Assembly: GCA_029945375.1 (NCBI GenBank) | Contig: CM057058.1 | Coordinates: 4,299,213-4,363,212, forward strand | DNA length: 64,000 nucleotides | From: Agaricus subrufescens | Taxonomy: Eukaryota; Basidiomycota; Agaricomycetes; Agaricales; Agaricaceae | Reading direction: 5' to 3' | Part shown: positions 10,427 to 22,451 of the stretch, piece after piece | How the letters are laid out: each line of letters begins with the position of its first letter | How positions within the stretch are numbered: the stretch's first letter is position 1 | Notes under the pieces: model-generated | What the model saw: only the letters and a program-made list of their open reading frames with translations | What the model was told of the DNA's origin: nothing | Database searches by the model: none | Made by a program: the position numbers and the translations under genes

Positions 10427-12099
10427 TCAAAGTTCGCCTATGTTTCTGTTGCCCACAGACCTGGAGGGCACCAGTCGTCGGAGTGCGCTCTGCGCCTGCT
10501 CAGGTGTTCGGCCCTCATCGCCCTCGTGCCCTCCCATAGATCTCCCTCCTTCCTGCGCTCCAGAATTAACCATGGCAGCTTTGGTCGCCGCACCCCACAT
10601 CCTGCTCAAGAACCCTCCGGCAATACTAGCTCGCGAAAGGCTCGGCATGGTGGCACTCGTCGTCATCCCGGGCTCCGATTTTCCCTCAGCTGTTGCCGAA
10701 CCAGTCATCGAAATCGAACGCTTCGATTCTCCGTTACTTCTTGATCGCAAGCTGCGAACCGGGGAACCTGAACCCACAATGGTATTAATAGAAGAGGTAT
10801 CAGAATGTTTCCGTGATCGAATGCTACCCCTATAAGCGTGCGCAGGGATAGGCCGCAACATAAACGGTCGCTTCGTGGGTGTCGGCTCCGTCGATCCGTC
10901 GTGCTCTTCTTGGCGTCGGCGTTTGATCAGCGCGTGTCGCCCTGCTGCCACATCAAAGCCATCGTCATCTGATTCATTATTACTGAGCCAGCCCGAGGAA
11001 GATGATGATGATGACGATGATGAAGACCCGGTGTCATCCACAAGCGAAGCCATGTCAGAACCCGATGAAGAGCTACTGGATGTTCCACTGAAACTGTTGA
11101 ACATCGGATTTGACGAGGCCGTTGATCGAGTGGTATTTGACGCAGCGAGGTGTGCCGTCGAGAGCCGTCTCGCAATTCCGCGTACCGCAGATGTAATCGC
11201 AGCTGAAATTACCGAAGGCTCCTCGTCTGGTGGAGTAGGAAGTTGTGTTTGTGTCCGAACGTGTTGAGCCCGAGCCTTTCCAGCTCTGGAAACTACATCA
11301 ATAGCTGAAGCACGAGCGGAAGAAATCTTCGTCTCCATGAAGGGCATGAAATGCTTAATCGCATCCGCCTCATCAAACCGCAAATCATAATCTAAGAGAT
11401 AAAGCAGCTGTTTTTCCATAAGATTGATCTCAGCAACGTCGAACATGACCGCATATTTCGCCCAGTGGACGTTTTTCGGTGATGAATCGTTGAGATATTT
11501 TGCAGTAACGATGAGGGTGGCTAGGAATACTCTGTGTCGTGTACATGGCATCCCTTTGAAATAGTAAGTCATCAAATAGAGCATAAATCAATGCAGCAAT
11601 ATTCACCTTTAGCGACATCCGGAAGCTTAGCTCTCAGCCTCTCCAGGTATATCAGCGTCGTCAACAGCGTCGGAACTTGCACATTTGAACATTTCACCAA
11701 ATGCACAATAAAATTCTCCAGCGAGACCAACTTGTTCGAGCCTTCCGTCGATCTCGCCGAGGTTGTCCTCGACCTCCTTGGTGACAAAGGCGGCGTAAGA
11801 CATTGCTTCGCCAGAACCACAGACTCGTGACCACTTGAAAGTCCCTTCGACGTACTACTGGGGGAAGATGACCGTGACGTAACTGCACCAGAACCCGAAC
11901 CCGAACCCCACGAAGATGTTCCCGCCGGTGGATGATCGTCAATATGTATAACACTCGCTGCACTAGCAGCGACAAATTGTACCATGTCCAACGAGACCCG
12001 CCGTTGCATAAGTGATACCAACTGCGGATCATGCATAGATGAAGGTAGCAGAGAGGCAGGATGCCTGCGATCTGGATTAAGATGTGTCGGCGCCGGCAT
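10427..12099 (-). CDS. Pcl/Pho80-type cyclin (cyclin N-terminal domain)
   Basis: Two exons (11607-12099, 10427-11553) give 539 residues. The cyclin box runs from about residue 125 to 240: [30 protein letters not shown], then across the intron [36 protein letters not shown] and [19 protein letters not shown]. This is the signature of the Pcl1/2-Pho80 group, which activates Pho85-like cyclin-dependent kinases in G1/S, polarity and nutrient control. Upstream is a Ser-rich stretch with [10 protein letters not shown], and the 300-residue C-terminal tail is Ser-rich and disordered with several SP/TP sites. The ATG at 12099 ([10 protein letters not shown]) was preferred to one 25 codons upstream because the extra N-terminus is hydrophobic and unlike cyclins; [15 protein letters not shown] further in could also be the true start. 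Confidence 0.85.
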
Positions 12100-14164
12100 G
12101 AGTAGAGCCGTAAAAAATCGATAAAATGCGTGGTTTTTGGGTGTGTGGGCGGGGGAAGGGAAAAAACAAAACACAGAAGTATATATGTGGGTAGGATGTT
12201 CAAAAGATCAATGTGTTGTGCCTCGTTCGGGGTTTTGTGGTGGTGCGCGACAGTGCGTGGGTCACCCCGTCTAGGGATGTGGTAGGTGGTGGAGGGAGAG
12301 GAGGGAGAAAAGGAGATTGAGAAGAGTGTATGTTTCGGCCTGGGCGTGGTTTTGAACATGGGCATACCAGAGACAAATCCTGCCACGCGAGCGGGCATGA
12401 TATCATCGAAGCAAGACCGACACAGTGGCCGCGAGACCAAGTCCTACTGATATCTGTGCATATGTGTCTCGCAGAGAATTATGCACAGAAAGAAGGTGTG
12501 GCCACGGCTAGAAATTTCGAGGACGTCGAGAAGATAGGTTGCATTCGCCCCGGGATGAGGACTTGGTGATGACGCGCAGCTTAAGCGCCAAGCGTCGTGT
12601 TCTAAACTTAGTCACGGGTCAGAAGCCCCGCCCCACACTCGGCTCCTACGGAATGTCGGCACGACCGTCAACATGTCGTCAACACCGATACACCAGTCGT
12701 TGGTCAGTCGAAAAGTCCATGCTCATGAGCAAGGTCGAGAAAAGGGTGGCAATTCCCACATCGATACACTCAGGTTAAGGCATTGACCCCTGATGAGTCA
12801 TCAATTACCAAGTTCAGTCAGTTTTCCCCGTCAGTTCAAGGAAACGCCTCGCCTCGGTGCCTATTAGGCTCGCCACCGGCGGAAGCCATCCCACAATCTA
12901 GAACACAACCGTCAATGACTCGAGCTTAAAGTTTGAGGGTGGACACCATTGATATTTCTGCAACTAGGGAGTCAATAATATCCGAATGACCTCTTTCCAG
13001 AGCGGGATCATCTATCTCAAGTCGAGTGGGTGGTCGCTTTCAAGCTGAAGATCTCGTTATCGGAATAAGTGAGCAGTGTGCTTTATGTATCCGTTGACAT
13101 CATGACATGTAGATCCTGGTAAGGACCTCGTAATGGGCCGAATCGGCTGTTGCCGCTTTGAGAGCGTCTTGGAATAGAAATTTCTAACACGGGCAGACTT
13201 TCCCTGTCCGGTCCTATTGCTAGTCCATGATCATCATCCCCACTGGCAAAGTTAAAACGGCGTTGAGGCTGTCTCATCGACTCTTCGCAGGTTTTGCCGC
13301 ACACATCAAACATAACGTGAAGTGTTTGGTGGTCCTATCTGTGCGTTCCTAATTACAGTGTCCGCCTACTTATCATCCCTTAGCTCTCTTTCTCGGTGTT
13401 CCGACCTCACAGGGGATGTTATATCTTCTGCCCGCTATTCCCCATCTCACTGGATGCGATTGCCCCGACCTCTCCCTGTGGCGCTGTCCAGTCTATTCCG
13501 CATTGTGTATTCCTTATGAAAGCCAATACGTATGGAAAGCCCGTGGTCTACTTATTGTTGGATGCTCCTCCCGTTTATTCTGCCCTCGAATCTATATCGA
13601 GGATATTTGACGTTTGGAATCTTAATTAGTCCATTTAATTGGAAGCTCACTACTGCCGCGATGTCTTGCCTATTCAAGACTCTCAAGTACTGCCATTACA
13701 TATACCGATACATGACGACTTTGTACTCTTCTTCACTGAGGCACTGGTTCACTAGCGCAACACTGGCTCTTAATTTTAATTTTCAATGACTAGGGTCTCT
13801 GTCGAGATATTCTTTCACCATCCATAATCGCTTCCAGTCTCGCTTTAATTATTAGTGGCGTTTTGCGTTCCACCCATCTATCTCATTCCTCCTTTCCAAA
13901 ATGCTCCATTACCACATAGCGTGCGAGAACCATCTGTCCATTCATCGCCCAACCAAAACAGTGCAGCTTGAATTATCATTATCATTCCGCCACAAGTCTC
14001 GCGATGAGCGAGAAGCAAAGGTGTTCATAATTACCAACATTCAGGCGTCACTACTCCCAGCCGGTGAGTGACTATAAACGCCCGCTGCAGGTTATAAAAA
14101 CCTGTCTTTCAAGTCACTAAAATCTTCACTTCTAGCAAGTACTTTGAAATCGAACGTCTCCATC
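12100..14164. other. 2-kb intergenic region
   Basis: No gene supported. AT-richer from about 13.1 to 13.9 kb. A 76-codon minus frame at 13083-13313 has protein-like composition but no recognised family, no partner exon and no strong start context. The right end is the promoter of the LysM gene. Confidence 0.5.
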
Positions 14165-14817
14165 ATGACTGCCTTCTCCAAATTCTTTACAAATTCCGTT
14201 ATCATGGCCCTCCTCGGTATGGCGTCATCGTTGCAGCTACTCATGATGCGGGCCTCTGCTGAGATTTATCCCCAGCTCAGGACTGTTCTAGGACTGACAC
14301 CATCCGCAACGGTGATACATGCGACAAGATTTGCGTCCGCAACAGCGTTCCCAAGTAAGCTGGTTTCAGTAGTCATCGCCACAACACTGTCCCGATGCTT
14401 TGCCAGCTATCAACTTCACGTCTACAACCAATGGATCAACCCAGCATGCACTAACCTGTTTGGAGGCGACGTAAGGATAGCCTTTCATCACATCGCGTAC
14501 TCATTCCTGAACGGGTCTTTCTTAGTCTGTGTGTCTCGCCCAGAAAGGAGCCGACTGTGGTGCTGAGTTCACTCACATCGTCAAGACTGACGAAAGTTGC
14601 TGGTCTATCTCTCAAGCTTATCATATCAATATGCAAACTTTCCTCGATAACAATGGTTTGACCACTAGCACCTGCACCACTCAGCTTCGTGAAGGCCAGG
14701 CAAGTCCCATACCTCTCTATTTCAATTGAACTACGTTATTGATTTCTGTTTGAAAAGGTTGTTTGTGTCAATCCGAACCATATTGAATACCCAGACACGT
14801 TTGATGCGTTGGACTAG
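14165..14817 (+). CDS. small secreted protein with two LysM-like motifs
   Basis: Five exons (14165-14216, 14276-14354, 14407-14470, 14544-14699, 14758-14817) give 136 residues. Residues 1-19 (MTAFSKFFTNSVIMALLAQ) form a signal peptide. LysM 1 starts DCSRTDTIRNGDTCDKIC and continues over VYNQWINPACTNLFGGD; LysM 2 has THIVKTDESCWSISQAYHIN, FLDNNGL and LREGQVVCVNP. LysM domains bind N-acetylglucosamine polymers; short secreted fungal LysM proteins often shield or scavenge chitin fragments outside the cell, so an extracellular chitin-binding role is inferred. The first intron removes the stretch that a simple ORF reading treats as coding, and restores MALLAQDCSRT. The fourth intron has a GC donor (GCAAGT). 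Several cysteines suggest disulfides. The 5' flank has no obvious partner gene. Confidence 0.8.
14700..14757 (+). other. GC-AG intron in LysM gene
   Basis: The fourth LysM intron begins GCAAGT and ends AAAAG. Removing it joins LREGQ to VVCVNP in phase and completes the second LysM motif; reading through meets a stop after about ten codons. GCAAGT is the usual sequence for the minor GC-AG class. Confidence 0.75.
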
Positions 14818-15624
14818 GACAACCTGTAAACGGTCTGAAAGTCGTCTAATAGTCATACTCAGCATTCAATGTTGTAGACTATTCTGTACTGAATTGTTTT
14901 GAATGAATGAAAGTTAAATCACTGATTATTGAGCATAGTGAATGGTGGGATCTAGTCGGTCGGAATACTGTTATCTGGTTTAGTCATGATAACAAGCAGA
15001 GTACTCCGCGTATTTCAATATAAAAAGCACTTATCTTGCCTTGCTAACCGCGAAAATTGCTATCAAGTAGTCTATTTTCCGACAAAATCACATTAATAAT
15101 AAATACGAGAAAAAAGGCCGCCAATGAAAGTGGGTGGGTTAGAACTTATGAAGTCCGAATATGACATAGCATTGACCCCGGAAGATAGATATCACGTTGA
15201 AACTCCTTTGATTTTTTCGTAAATCAAATCCTATAACGCCTCCCCGCGACGACAATCGAGGCACTGAGCCGAGGGTCTATGCATCACATCAAGTTACTGT
15301 TGATGCAACTTCCACTGCGATGACACAATACTTGTCGCTTTTTTTCTTCGCTTCAACCAATACGCCAAGGTCGCGACCATCATCCTCCCTCGGATTTCAC
15401 TGAGTGAGAAAATAATGGTTATACTCTACTCAACGCTTTTTCATGAGTCTCACGTGTTATGTCTCTCCACTGAGCATTTTCATGTGCACCTTGTAGTATG
15501 TCATCCACCTTAAGGACTTGAAAGTGTCTTGATATTAGGGCCGATCAATTCATTATTACTACACCCGTTCGGCCAAACAAGGGACAACACATCACTTCCC
15601 ACTTCCACACCACTTTCATCCAAC
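14818..15624. other. intergenic region
   Basis: Lies between the LysM gene and the NDUFB10-type gene, both on the plus strand. Nothing coding or repetitive is recognised. Confidence 0.5.
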
Positions 15625-15993
15625 ATGGCAATGGACAAAGAAACCATTCAAGGTAAAACAACACAAGAACCTTATCAATACCACACGCAAAAATTCTCAC
15701 TAGTCTATACATTCTCCAGCCAAACTCGCGGAACGTGATCACCATCTTCGTGAATCTTGGGTTCGAGCTATGGAGGCACGTCTCGTCCGTGACGAACTTG
15801 AGAAATGCCAAAAGGGAGAGGGTGTCAATCATTATGAGAACTGTAAATGGCTAGCGGATAAGTACATTACAATGCTCAAGGATAACAGGGTATGTTCCGT
15901 CTTTGCACTTCCTATATCTATCTGGTTTTTTCCTCTTCCGGTTCTTACCGTCCTTCTATTCAGGTGAAGGGATACAAAGTTATTGACGTCTAA
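15625..15993 (+). CDS. NDUFB10: NADH:ubiquinone oxidoreductase subunit, NDUFB10/12-kDa type
   Basis: Three exons (15625-15652, 15720-15889, 15964-15993) give 75 residues. The family core is intact: AERDHHLRESWVRAMEARLV, ELEKCQKGEGVNHYENCKWL, ADKYITMLKDNRVKGYKVID. Fungal NDUFB10 homologues are small accessory subunits of the membrane arm of mitochondrial complex I; the two cysteines (in KCQKGEG and ENCKW) fit its twin-cysteine pattern of intermembrane-space import. The first of two close ATGs (15625, 15631) was chosen. There is no cleavable presequence, normal for this subunit. Too short and split to be seen as a gene from single ORFs. Confidence 0.9.
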
Positions 15994-17127
15994 AACCAAA
16001 ATGCTCCTTTGTTCAACTCATTCGCCAACAATAAATGCATTCGATACCAAATTTCTATTCTAAGTTCCTCGGGAGCACAACACGCCAGCTCTACATCCCA
16101 AATATACCCGGACTGTACCGCAAAACCTAATCCAACAAGCTCTTGCTAATAAACTTTGTAACCTGGATCTGCTTTCTCGGAGATTTGCTCCCATCAAGGC
16201 GCTCAAAACTTCTGACAACGGAGTGTTTTTCAGGGGGAATGATTCGCAAAGGTGGTCAGTGCCCTCCTCGTTTCCCTCACACTCAAAGAAAAACATATTC
16301 GATCAAGTTACTTCAAGCATCGCGAACCACATGTTGAGGAGAGCCTAGGTGAATAACGTTGATGAGAGTTTGATTCCGACCAAGAGATGTGCATAGAATG
16401 AAAATTCATCTCTGGCCTCGTCTACCCGTCAGTGACCAATTTCGGTGACGAAGGCTGGTTTTGCCACTGCGCCGGTTATTCCGAAATGGGAGGGCTCGGA
16501 TATGTGGGATCAGGTGCGCCGCGAAGAATACGTGTGTTCGCAGGACAAGATGCATTCACATCAAAAACTCGTTCGTGATTACCGGCGGCCTGTTGAGCAC
16601 TAGGGATCACTTTGAACCCCAGGAGACGAGGCACTGAGGTGGTCCGTTCAGTTCCGCAAGAGTTCCCGATCAGGTTATGGAAGTATGAGGCCGCGCCTAA
16701 ATGTTGAAGACCTGCTTTGCCGCAAATTATAACCAGAACTGGGGGTATCGCGATGTCATCTATGCATCACAAACGAGCCGACTACAGTATAAATACGCTG
16801 CTTGAGGCTTAACTTCAAAGTCCCTCTAATTTCTCAACACCGAGTATATACTGGATTACAGCAAAAATACGGAGCCCGCGCGAAAGCGAAATACTGTGTC
16901 TAGTAATATTTGAAATCAGATATCCCAAAACGCTGATGTAACACAGGCGACGGGAGGGGCGTTGACTGGGTGTTGGGCTCATTTACGTCCGAATTATTTT
17001 TAGATCACGCTGTGATAGTTATGGTCAATCGCGAGCCTTTCGCCCAACAAGCAAAACGGCCTGATAGTCGTAGAATGTGTTCATATATCGTTGCACTCCG
17101 CAATTTACAAGTGCTCAGTGAGGTGGT
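15994..17127. other. intergenic region left of DUF6534 pseudogene
   Basis: No gene recognised. If the pseudogene once had exons 1-3 they should lie in the right part of this stretch, but no similarity to them was found by eye. Confidence 0.45.
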
Positions 17128-17881
17128 TGCTGCTTTCCCTGCAATTTTATCCGTTTAGACTACATGAACTATCATGAAAGAATCAGATTCCGGGAATTGT
17201 AATTATGGTCAAAACGTCCAAATATCGAAGTTCTACTTGATCTTGTATGCTCAGCACTCCATCTGGCGTATTCAGCTTGCCCTCTTACAACTTACTGCCA
17301 GCATAATTGTCAGCCTCACTGATTAGAGTAGCATCATCATGATCAATATTTTGCTCCTTTCTGCCCTTGAGCTAAAAAGATTCGTAAGTCAAAGCAGATA
17401 CATTGACTCGTGGTTAAATCAAAAAACTGCAGGCATAGGAATCATTGGGACCACGTTGCGACCCTATCATTACCATCGACATGACCTGCTTTGTGAGTTT
17501 GCCGTCCCCATCATCTTCCTAGGGTATCATTTAGATGAGACAGCTTTCGAGGTGTATACAAGGTCCGTTTATGTTTACCCGACGCTAGCCCATGAGGTTA
17601 AAGCGGCTTATTTGGGAAGCGGGGTTTCTTACATGTGCATCTCCGGACCATAGAATTTTATCCCCTTTTTCTTTACTAGCTGGTATGGCATCGAATTATG
17701 CCGTTCCACTGGTCCTAATACCGGATTCGCGATTCCTAGCCTTGCTCTCCGCCGGATTTACGGCAACTTTATATTGGCTTTGGTTCAACGGTCATTTGGG
17801 AATACCGGGTGAAAGAAACGAGGTAGATACAGCTTGTGGGGTCGATCAATTTTCCATGACTGAAGGACAGCCGAAGTTGTA
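17128..17881 (+). pseudogene. DUF6534 pseudogene, exons 4-8 relic
   Basis: Parts of five exons are recognisable by comparison with the intact copies. Exon 4 appears at 17128-17215 (GTTGCTGCTTTCCCTGCAAT and the codons for IPGIVIM), exon 5 near 17274, exon 6 near 17450-17495 (CTATCATTACCATCGACATG), exon 7 near 17590-17640 (RLKRLIWEAGFLT in place of RIKRLTLESGLIT), and exon 8 at about 17680-17881 (AGMASNYAVPLVL and LGIPGERNEVDTACGVDQFS). Exons 1-3 are absent; exon 8 carries small deletions that shift the frame through the expected ALSKVYGNS motif, and exon 4 contains an in-frame stop. It is oriented like copy 1 and opposite to the four-gene array that begins 2.7 kb to the right. Confidence 0.75.
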
Positions 17882-18750
17882 ATGGGGGAAGGAGCCAGAG
17901 TCTGCTATATAAGGTTAATTTAGAACCAAATTAAATCTGTATGGCTTTGTGTAGACCATTACGGTAGTGCTCACCTTCCTGCTTCTGCTAAACCTTAGCA
18001 ACTTCTGGTTCAAAAATGAACTTCGTTGGCCTGAAGCCTAGACAGAAGTGGTTTGAAGATGAATGGTATCGACTATCGAGAAAATTCGTTTAATTTTAGT
18101 GCGATGATATGTTTCATGGGATTGTTTCGATGGAATGGTTAAAGAATAGGGAAGGATCGTAAGTACGAGGCGATCATGGACCAGAGGGACTCTGATTTCA
18201 TCAGGAATGAAATTTGGATTTGTAAAGAGTTTCATGATGCCGTAACGATGATGAACGATGCAACAGGTCGGTAGTAGATGCATGTATATATCTAGCCCTT
18301 TTTCGAATTCCTCGTGGAGAATTCTGTAAAATATTCCACGAGAACGTTGCTCTCTTCGACCCTCTATACCTTGAGATTCGATTGGTGAAGCTTTTGGAGT
18401 GAGGGACGAGTTGATTGTATCATTCGTTGCTTCAGGGGCTTTCCAAAGCGAACGTATATGATCCGAATTTAAGTACTTGCGCACACTGAGAAACCACTGG
18501 GCAATCAATCTACAACGAGTTTAATTGAGAAGCGCTGTACCCTCGGCTGCACTTAAGAGAAGTCACCGCTATGCTGTATGTAAGTACTTGAGCTGCGCCA
18601 GGTACACAATCACTACATCACCCAATAGGAAACATCCGGCCCAGGGTCCTTGGTTATCATTTAGGAACCGAATCCATATTTCTTGGGTTCCCCCCGGGTC
18701 TTTTCCTCTCTTTACTTCTCTCCCCGGTTCCAACAGGTCGTCGCCATATT
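17882..18750. other. intergenic, upstream of nucleotide-sugar transporter
   Basis: No supported gene. A 156-codon open frame on the minus strand (18038-18508) has no recognised domain, no signal peptide and no conserved look; it is judged a chance ORF. Confidence 0.45.
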
Positions 18751-20074
18751 ATGCTTTTGGACTTGGTGTACGACTGGTCGACAACTCTAGGCTTCGTCTT
18801 TGGTGGATGTTGCAGGTCAGTTAATAAAGTTCCCACACTTTCAATTCACAAATACAAAAAAACAGTAACGCAGTAACACTCGAACAACTAACATCCAACT
18901 ACCCCAATGCTGGATCTCTCATAACCTTATTTCAATTCCTGATAATCACTCTCCATGGTCTACCGCGTCATCTTATGTGGACACCATATGGTCCACGGTT
19001 CAAACCCCGGCGAATTCCCTTGACACCATATCTGGTTCAAGTTGGCTTATTCTACTTTCTTTCGCTGTTGAATAATATCGCGTTCGGATATGATATCCCT
19101 ATGAGCGTACATATCATCTTTAGAAGCGGTGGGTTGATAGTGAGTATGACCCTCGGATGGTTAATTCGCGGTAAACGGTGAGTCATACATACCTTCACCT
19201 CCTCATTCCTATTTATACTGACCACGTAATTAGCTACAACATGACACAAGTTGCCTCTGTTCTTCTCGTCACCGTTGGTGTATTTTTAACCACTCTTTCT
19301 GCTACACCGTCTTCATCTCTCCAAACGAAGACTGACGACACAGACATGTGGAGTTACATGATTGGAATTGCCATCCTATCTTTCGCGCTTATTCTATCTG
19401 GTCTACTTGGTCTCGCTCAAGACTGGACTTACAGTACTTATGGCCGTCCTCTCCCAGCCGAATCCAAACCCTCATCCACTGCCAACGGAGCTAACAACAA
19501 AGTGTCAGCACCACCACCTCAATGGCAAGAATCCTTATTCTACCTGCATTTCTTATCCCTTCCTATGTTCTTACTACTTCGAAACGACCTTCAAACTCAA
19601 TTCAATGCAGTCTCAAATGGTCCACGAGTGTCTATTGCCACAAACTTCACTCTCCCCAATTCCGTCTCCTCAATGGTTCCTACGTCGTCTTTCATCGCCG
19701 TAACTCCAATTTCAAGTATCTCTAGCCCCTCCACACTCTCCTTCCATATTCCCTACGCTTACACACCTCTATTATTAAACACTTTGACGCAAGTAATTTG
19801 CGCCTCAGGTGTGCATAGGCTAACGACTCGCGTGAGTTCACTCACAGTGACCCTCATCCTCGTCATTCGGAAAGCCGTCAGTCTTGTATTGAGCGTACTT
19901 GGAGCGGGTATCATTCCTGGCATAGGTGGTGGCAAGGCAAGAAATGTAGATCAAGGTATGATGTGGATTGGTGCGGCGTTTGTGCTAGTCGGCACCATTT
20001 TGTATAGTATGGGTACTGGGGGCCAGAAAAGTGGTACCGCCGGAAAAGCAGTCGAGAAAGGAAAGAAGGAGTAA
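18751..20074 (+). CDS. UDP-N-acetylglucosamine-type nucleotide-sugar transporter (UAA family, Yea4/SLC35B4-like)
   Basis: Three exons (18751-18815, 18866-19177, 19234-20074) give 405 residues. The family pattern is clear: FVFGGCCSNAVTLEQLT in helix 1, YPNAGSLITLFQFL, then LLNNIAFGYDIPMSVHIIFR and SGGLIVSMTLGWLIRGKRY, later GLAQDWTYSTYGRP, FYLHFLSLPMFL and LTQVICASGVHRLTTRVSSL, ending with a lysine-rich tail. UAA transporters exchange nucleotide sugars for UMP across ER or Golgi membranes; Yea4 supplies UDP-GlcNAc for chitin and glycan synthesis. About ten helices are present. A Ser/Thr-rich lumenal or cytosolic loop with GPRVSIATNF is longer than in yeast. The exon 1/2 join is needed to restore CCSNA. 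Substrate is inferred from family likeness only. Confidence 0.85.
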
Positions 20075-20533
20075 AATTCAATAGGACAATATCGAGAGAA
20101 TATTGTAATATATGCATTGATCTATTAAGAATACTGATAGTAACTGATTCGTTGGCGGCAAGCAGAATGACCGAAAGAGACAAGAGGGCAATGGACTAAA
20201 ATACGTTCAACATTCAAAACATCGAAACAAAGGGACGACCTCGTATACTACGTCCAAAGATACGACATACGAAGACTTAGGTTGGGGTACAATTCGGTAC
20301 AGGCAATAGAAATCGTGGTTTTCCGGCTCCGAGACGATCATTGGAGGCGTCCGTATGAGAACCGATCTCGATAGGCAATGGTAAGAAGATATAATGACAT
20401 ACCAGAACTCAAGTGGACACTGTCGCGTCATTGAAGCCTATTGAGATGAACATTGTTGTAACGACCTACAAGGAGTAAACGTAGTTGTAATTTGAGGTCC
20501 AGTCTAATTCCAGCAACTAAGTCGATATAGAAC
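20075..20533. other. convergent intergenic region
   Basis: Between the 3' ends of the transporter (+) and DUF6534 copy 2 (-). The last part (about 20480-20533) resembles the 3' flanks of copies 3 and 4, including GTAATTTGAGGTCCAG, so the duplication unit extends past the stop codons. Confidence 0.5.
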
Positions 20534-21814
20534 TCAAGGACAGGCTGGCGGGTCCCGTTGGAGCTCAGTATGCCGCTCCTCTATGGCTAGATGATCTGCT
20601 AAATAGACGGAACTTATATCCTTTCTTCCTCCTGGTATTCTCAAACGACTGTTCAACAAAGCAAGTATAGAGTTTCCATAAACCTTGCTGAGGGCAAGAC
20701 CAGGAATAATAAATGCCGAATTGTCAATCAATGACATGAAGATGTAAGTCATCGCTACTCCAGCTAAAGAAAAAATGAGCAAGTGATGACGACTTGCAGG
20801 GTCTGCCACGCACTGGTGATTAGACCCGTTTCCAATGTAAGGCGTTTTATCCTCGTAAGTGAGACCCGCGTTGGTCTAGTGAATAGTTGAGACCGCTGTA
20901 TACGCCTTGAGAGCTTTCTCGAGAAAATCATACACTGGAAACTTATGAACATAAGGTCGTGAAACTCACAAAGTGGAACATGTAGATAGTGATGATAAGA
21001 TCACATAAGGCTCCAGACAACTCCCACCCCTGTAAGTAAGGGTCTTTTCAGCTCAGTTATGCGTTGAATAATCAGAGTGGCCTTACGATTGCGTCTATAC
21101 CACGGCTGAGATCACGCAGAAAACGTAGTTCCCCACGAATCGTCCAGTCGCCGTAGCTAGTGAAGGCGGTAACAATACCAAAGCTAAACTGTATAAGGGC
21201 AAGCTGCATATAACAGATGCAGTGGTGAACATGTGAGGTAAAAAAAAAAAACTTACGACGATTACAATTCCCGGAATCACTTTCTTTCCCGATAACATGT
21301 GGATTCTTTGGGCATAGAATAACTGAGAAACAGCGGCAACTGTTACACCAAATATCATGAAGACAAAGAGTGGCAGACTTCGGATGAAAGGATAGCGTAC
21401 CTGAGGCACCACTCAATGGGATTGTTACCCACATGAAACCGAAGCTGTGCAGTTGTTCCTGTATGCTATCAAATACATGTAAAGCCTCAGAGTCATTTGG
21501 TAAGCAAAAAATGGAGTAAAAATCTTGGAGCGCAAAAGCCGTTTGTATGATTCCAATAACATAGACGAATGCCACAGTAGCTTTTGTCAGGCGCCTATCA
21601 CCAGGAAACGACAGGTAATAAATATCTTGTTGGTAAGGATTAGTGATTCTATATGAATCGGACCCGTTTCTTGGCTCACATGCTTGTACTGTCAAGATGC
21701 CATAGAGAAGGATATCAAGGCAGTAGCCAAATAGCTATATTATTCAAGGATTAGAACATGGGCGCATTCAAGTCGAATGAGCTTTCTCACAATTAAACCA
21801 TCTCTTGCAGGCAT
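20534..21814 (-). CDS. DUF6534 integral membrane protein, copy 2
   Basis: Eight exons (21791-21814, 21680-21734, 21401-21625, 21257-21339, 21087-21203, 20970-21029, 20814-20913, 20534-20763) give 297 residues. Start peptide is MPARDGLI on its own 24-nt exon. Family marks: YIYYLSFPGDRRLTKATV, FGFMWVTIPLSGAS, QLFYAQRIHMLSGKK, WELSGALCDLIITIYMF, RIKRLTLETGLIT, ALSKVYGNSILALLNSR. Multi-helix membrane protein of unknown function. First gene of the four-copy head-to-tail array; intron positions are the same as in the other copies. No defect seen. Confidence 0.85.
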
Positions 21815-22451
21815 TAGAAACGTTCAGGAACAAAAAGATTGAGAGGAAAGAATAGGTTTTGTCCGAATTTGATGGGGTAAAAATATATAAGCTAGAGGTG
21901 CATCAAACACCAGACAACTTCAGCAACTTTACTTGTCGCAAGTATAACGTCTCCACGGAGTCTGATGTTCGTCTTATCTGATGTCATCAAACTAGCTGGC
22001 AAGAACAATTATTAGATTAAGGAGGAACGGTAGCCGATTACAGTCGAATGGAAGAAGGTAAAGTGGTACCTGCCTCTAAAAGATTCAATATACATCTCCA
22101 GGTAGAGCCAAATGTGACTGTCATAGACTCAGGTAAATTGAGTGACCACACTACAGTTGATGCTGCAGATATCGTGCAAGCCGTATCCAGGGAAAGAAGT
22201 AGGGTGGTTATAAAAATAGCAAACCAGTGCCAGTTGCCGCTGTCTCTGTCTGATCCGTACTGTGCCACGGGTAAGTTACTAAGTCTTCCATGTTTCAGCC
22301 TTTGTGCTTGTACCACGTATACAAAGACGTTAAAAAGCAAAATGAAAGGGAAAAAGCGGAAAAGGAAACAGCTGACTGAATTGCTGATGACTAATTTTCG
22401 CTACAAAAAAGCAACATAGTCATAATTTGAGATCCGGTTTAATTCCAGCAG
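21815..22451. other. spacer between DUF6534 copies 2 and 3
   Basis: Holds the promoter of copy 2 (minus strand) and the 3' flank of copy 3. Contains text similar to other spacers of the array (for example GTAACGTCTCCACAAAGTCTG-like blocks and AACAGCTGA..TTGCTGAT). The open frames on both strands have no recognised product. Confidence 0.55.
21894..21901 (-). promoter_or_regulatory. TATA box of DUF6534 copy 2
   Basis: CTTATATA on the minus strand, 80 bp upstream of the ATG at 21814; same element and similar spacing as in copies 1, 3 and 4. Confidence 0.6.

Noticed and set aside
13083..13313. 76-codon minus ORF with protein-like composition
   Set aside because: No family, no neighbouring exon; kept only as a remark in the intergenic entry.
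18038..18508. 156-codon minus-strand ORF
   Set aside because: No domain, no splice partners, no signal of conservation; length is within chance for the window.
19000..19017. Second B-box-like word (GGTTCAAACCCCGG)
   Set aside because: It is inside the nucleotide-sugar transporter coding exon and has no surrounding cloverleaf.
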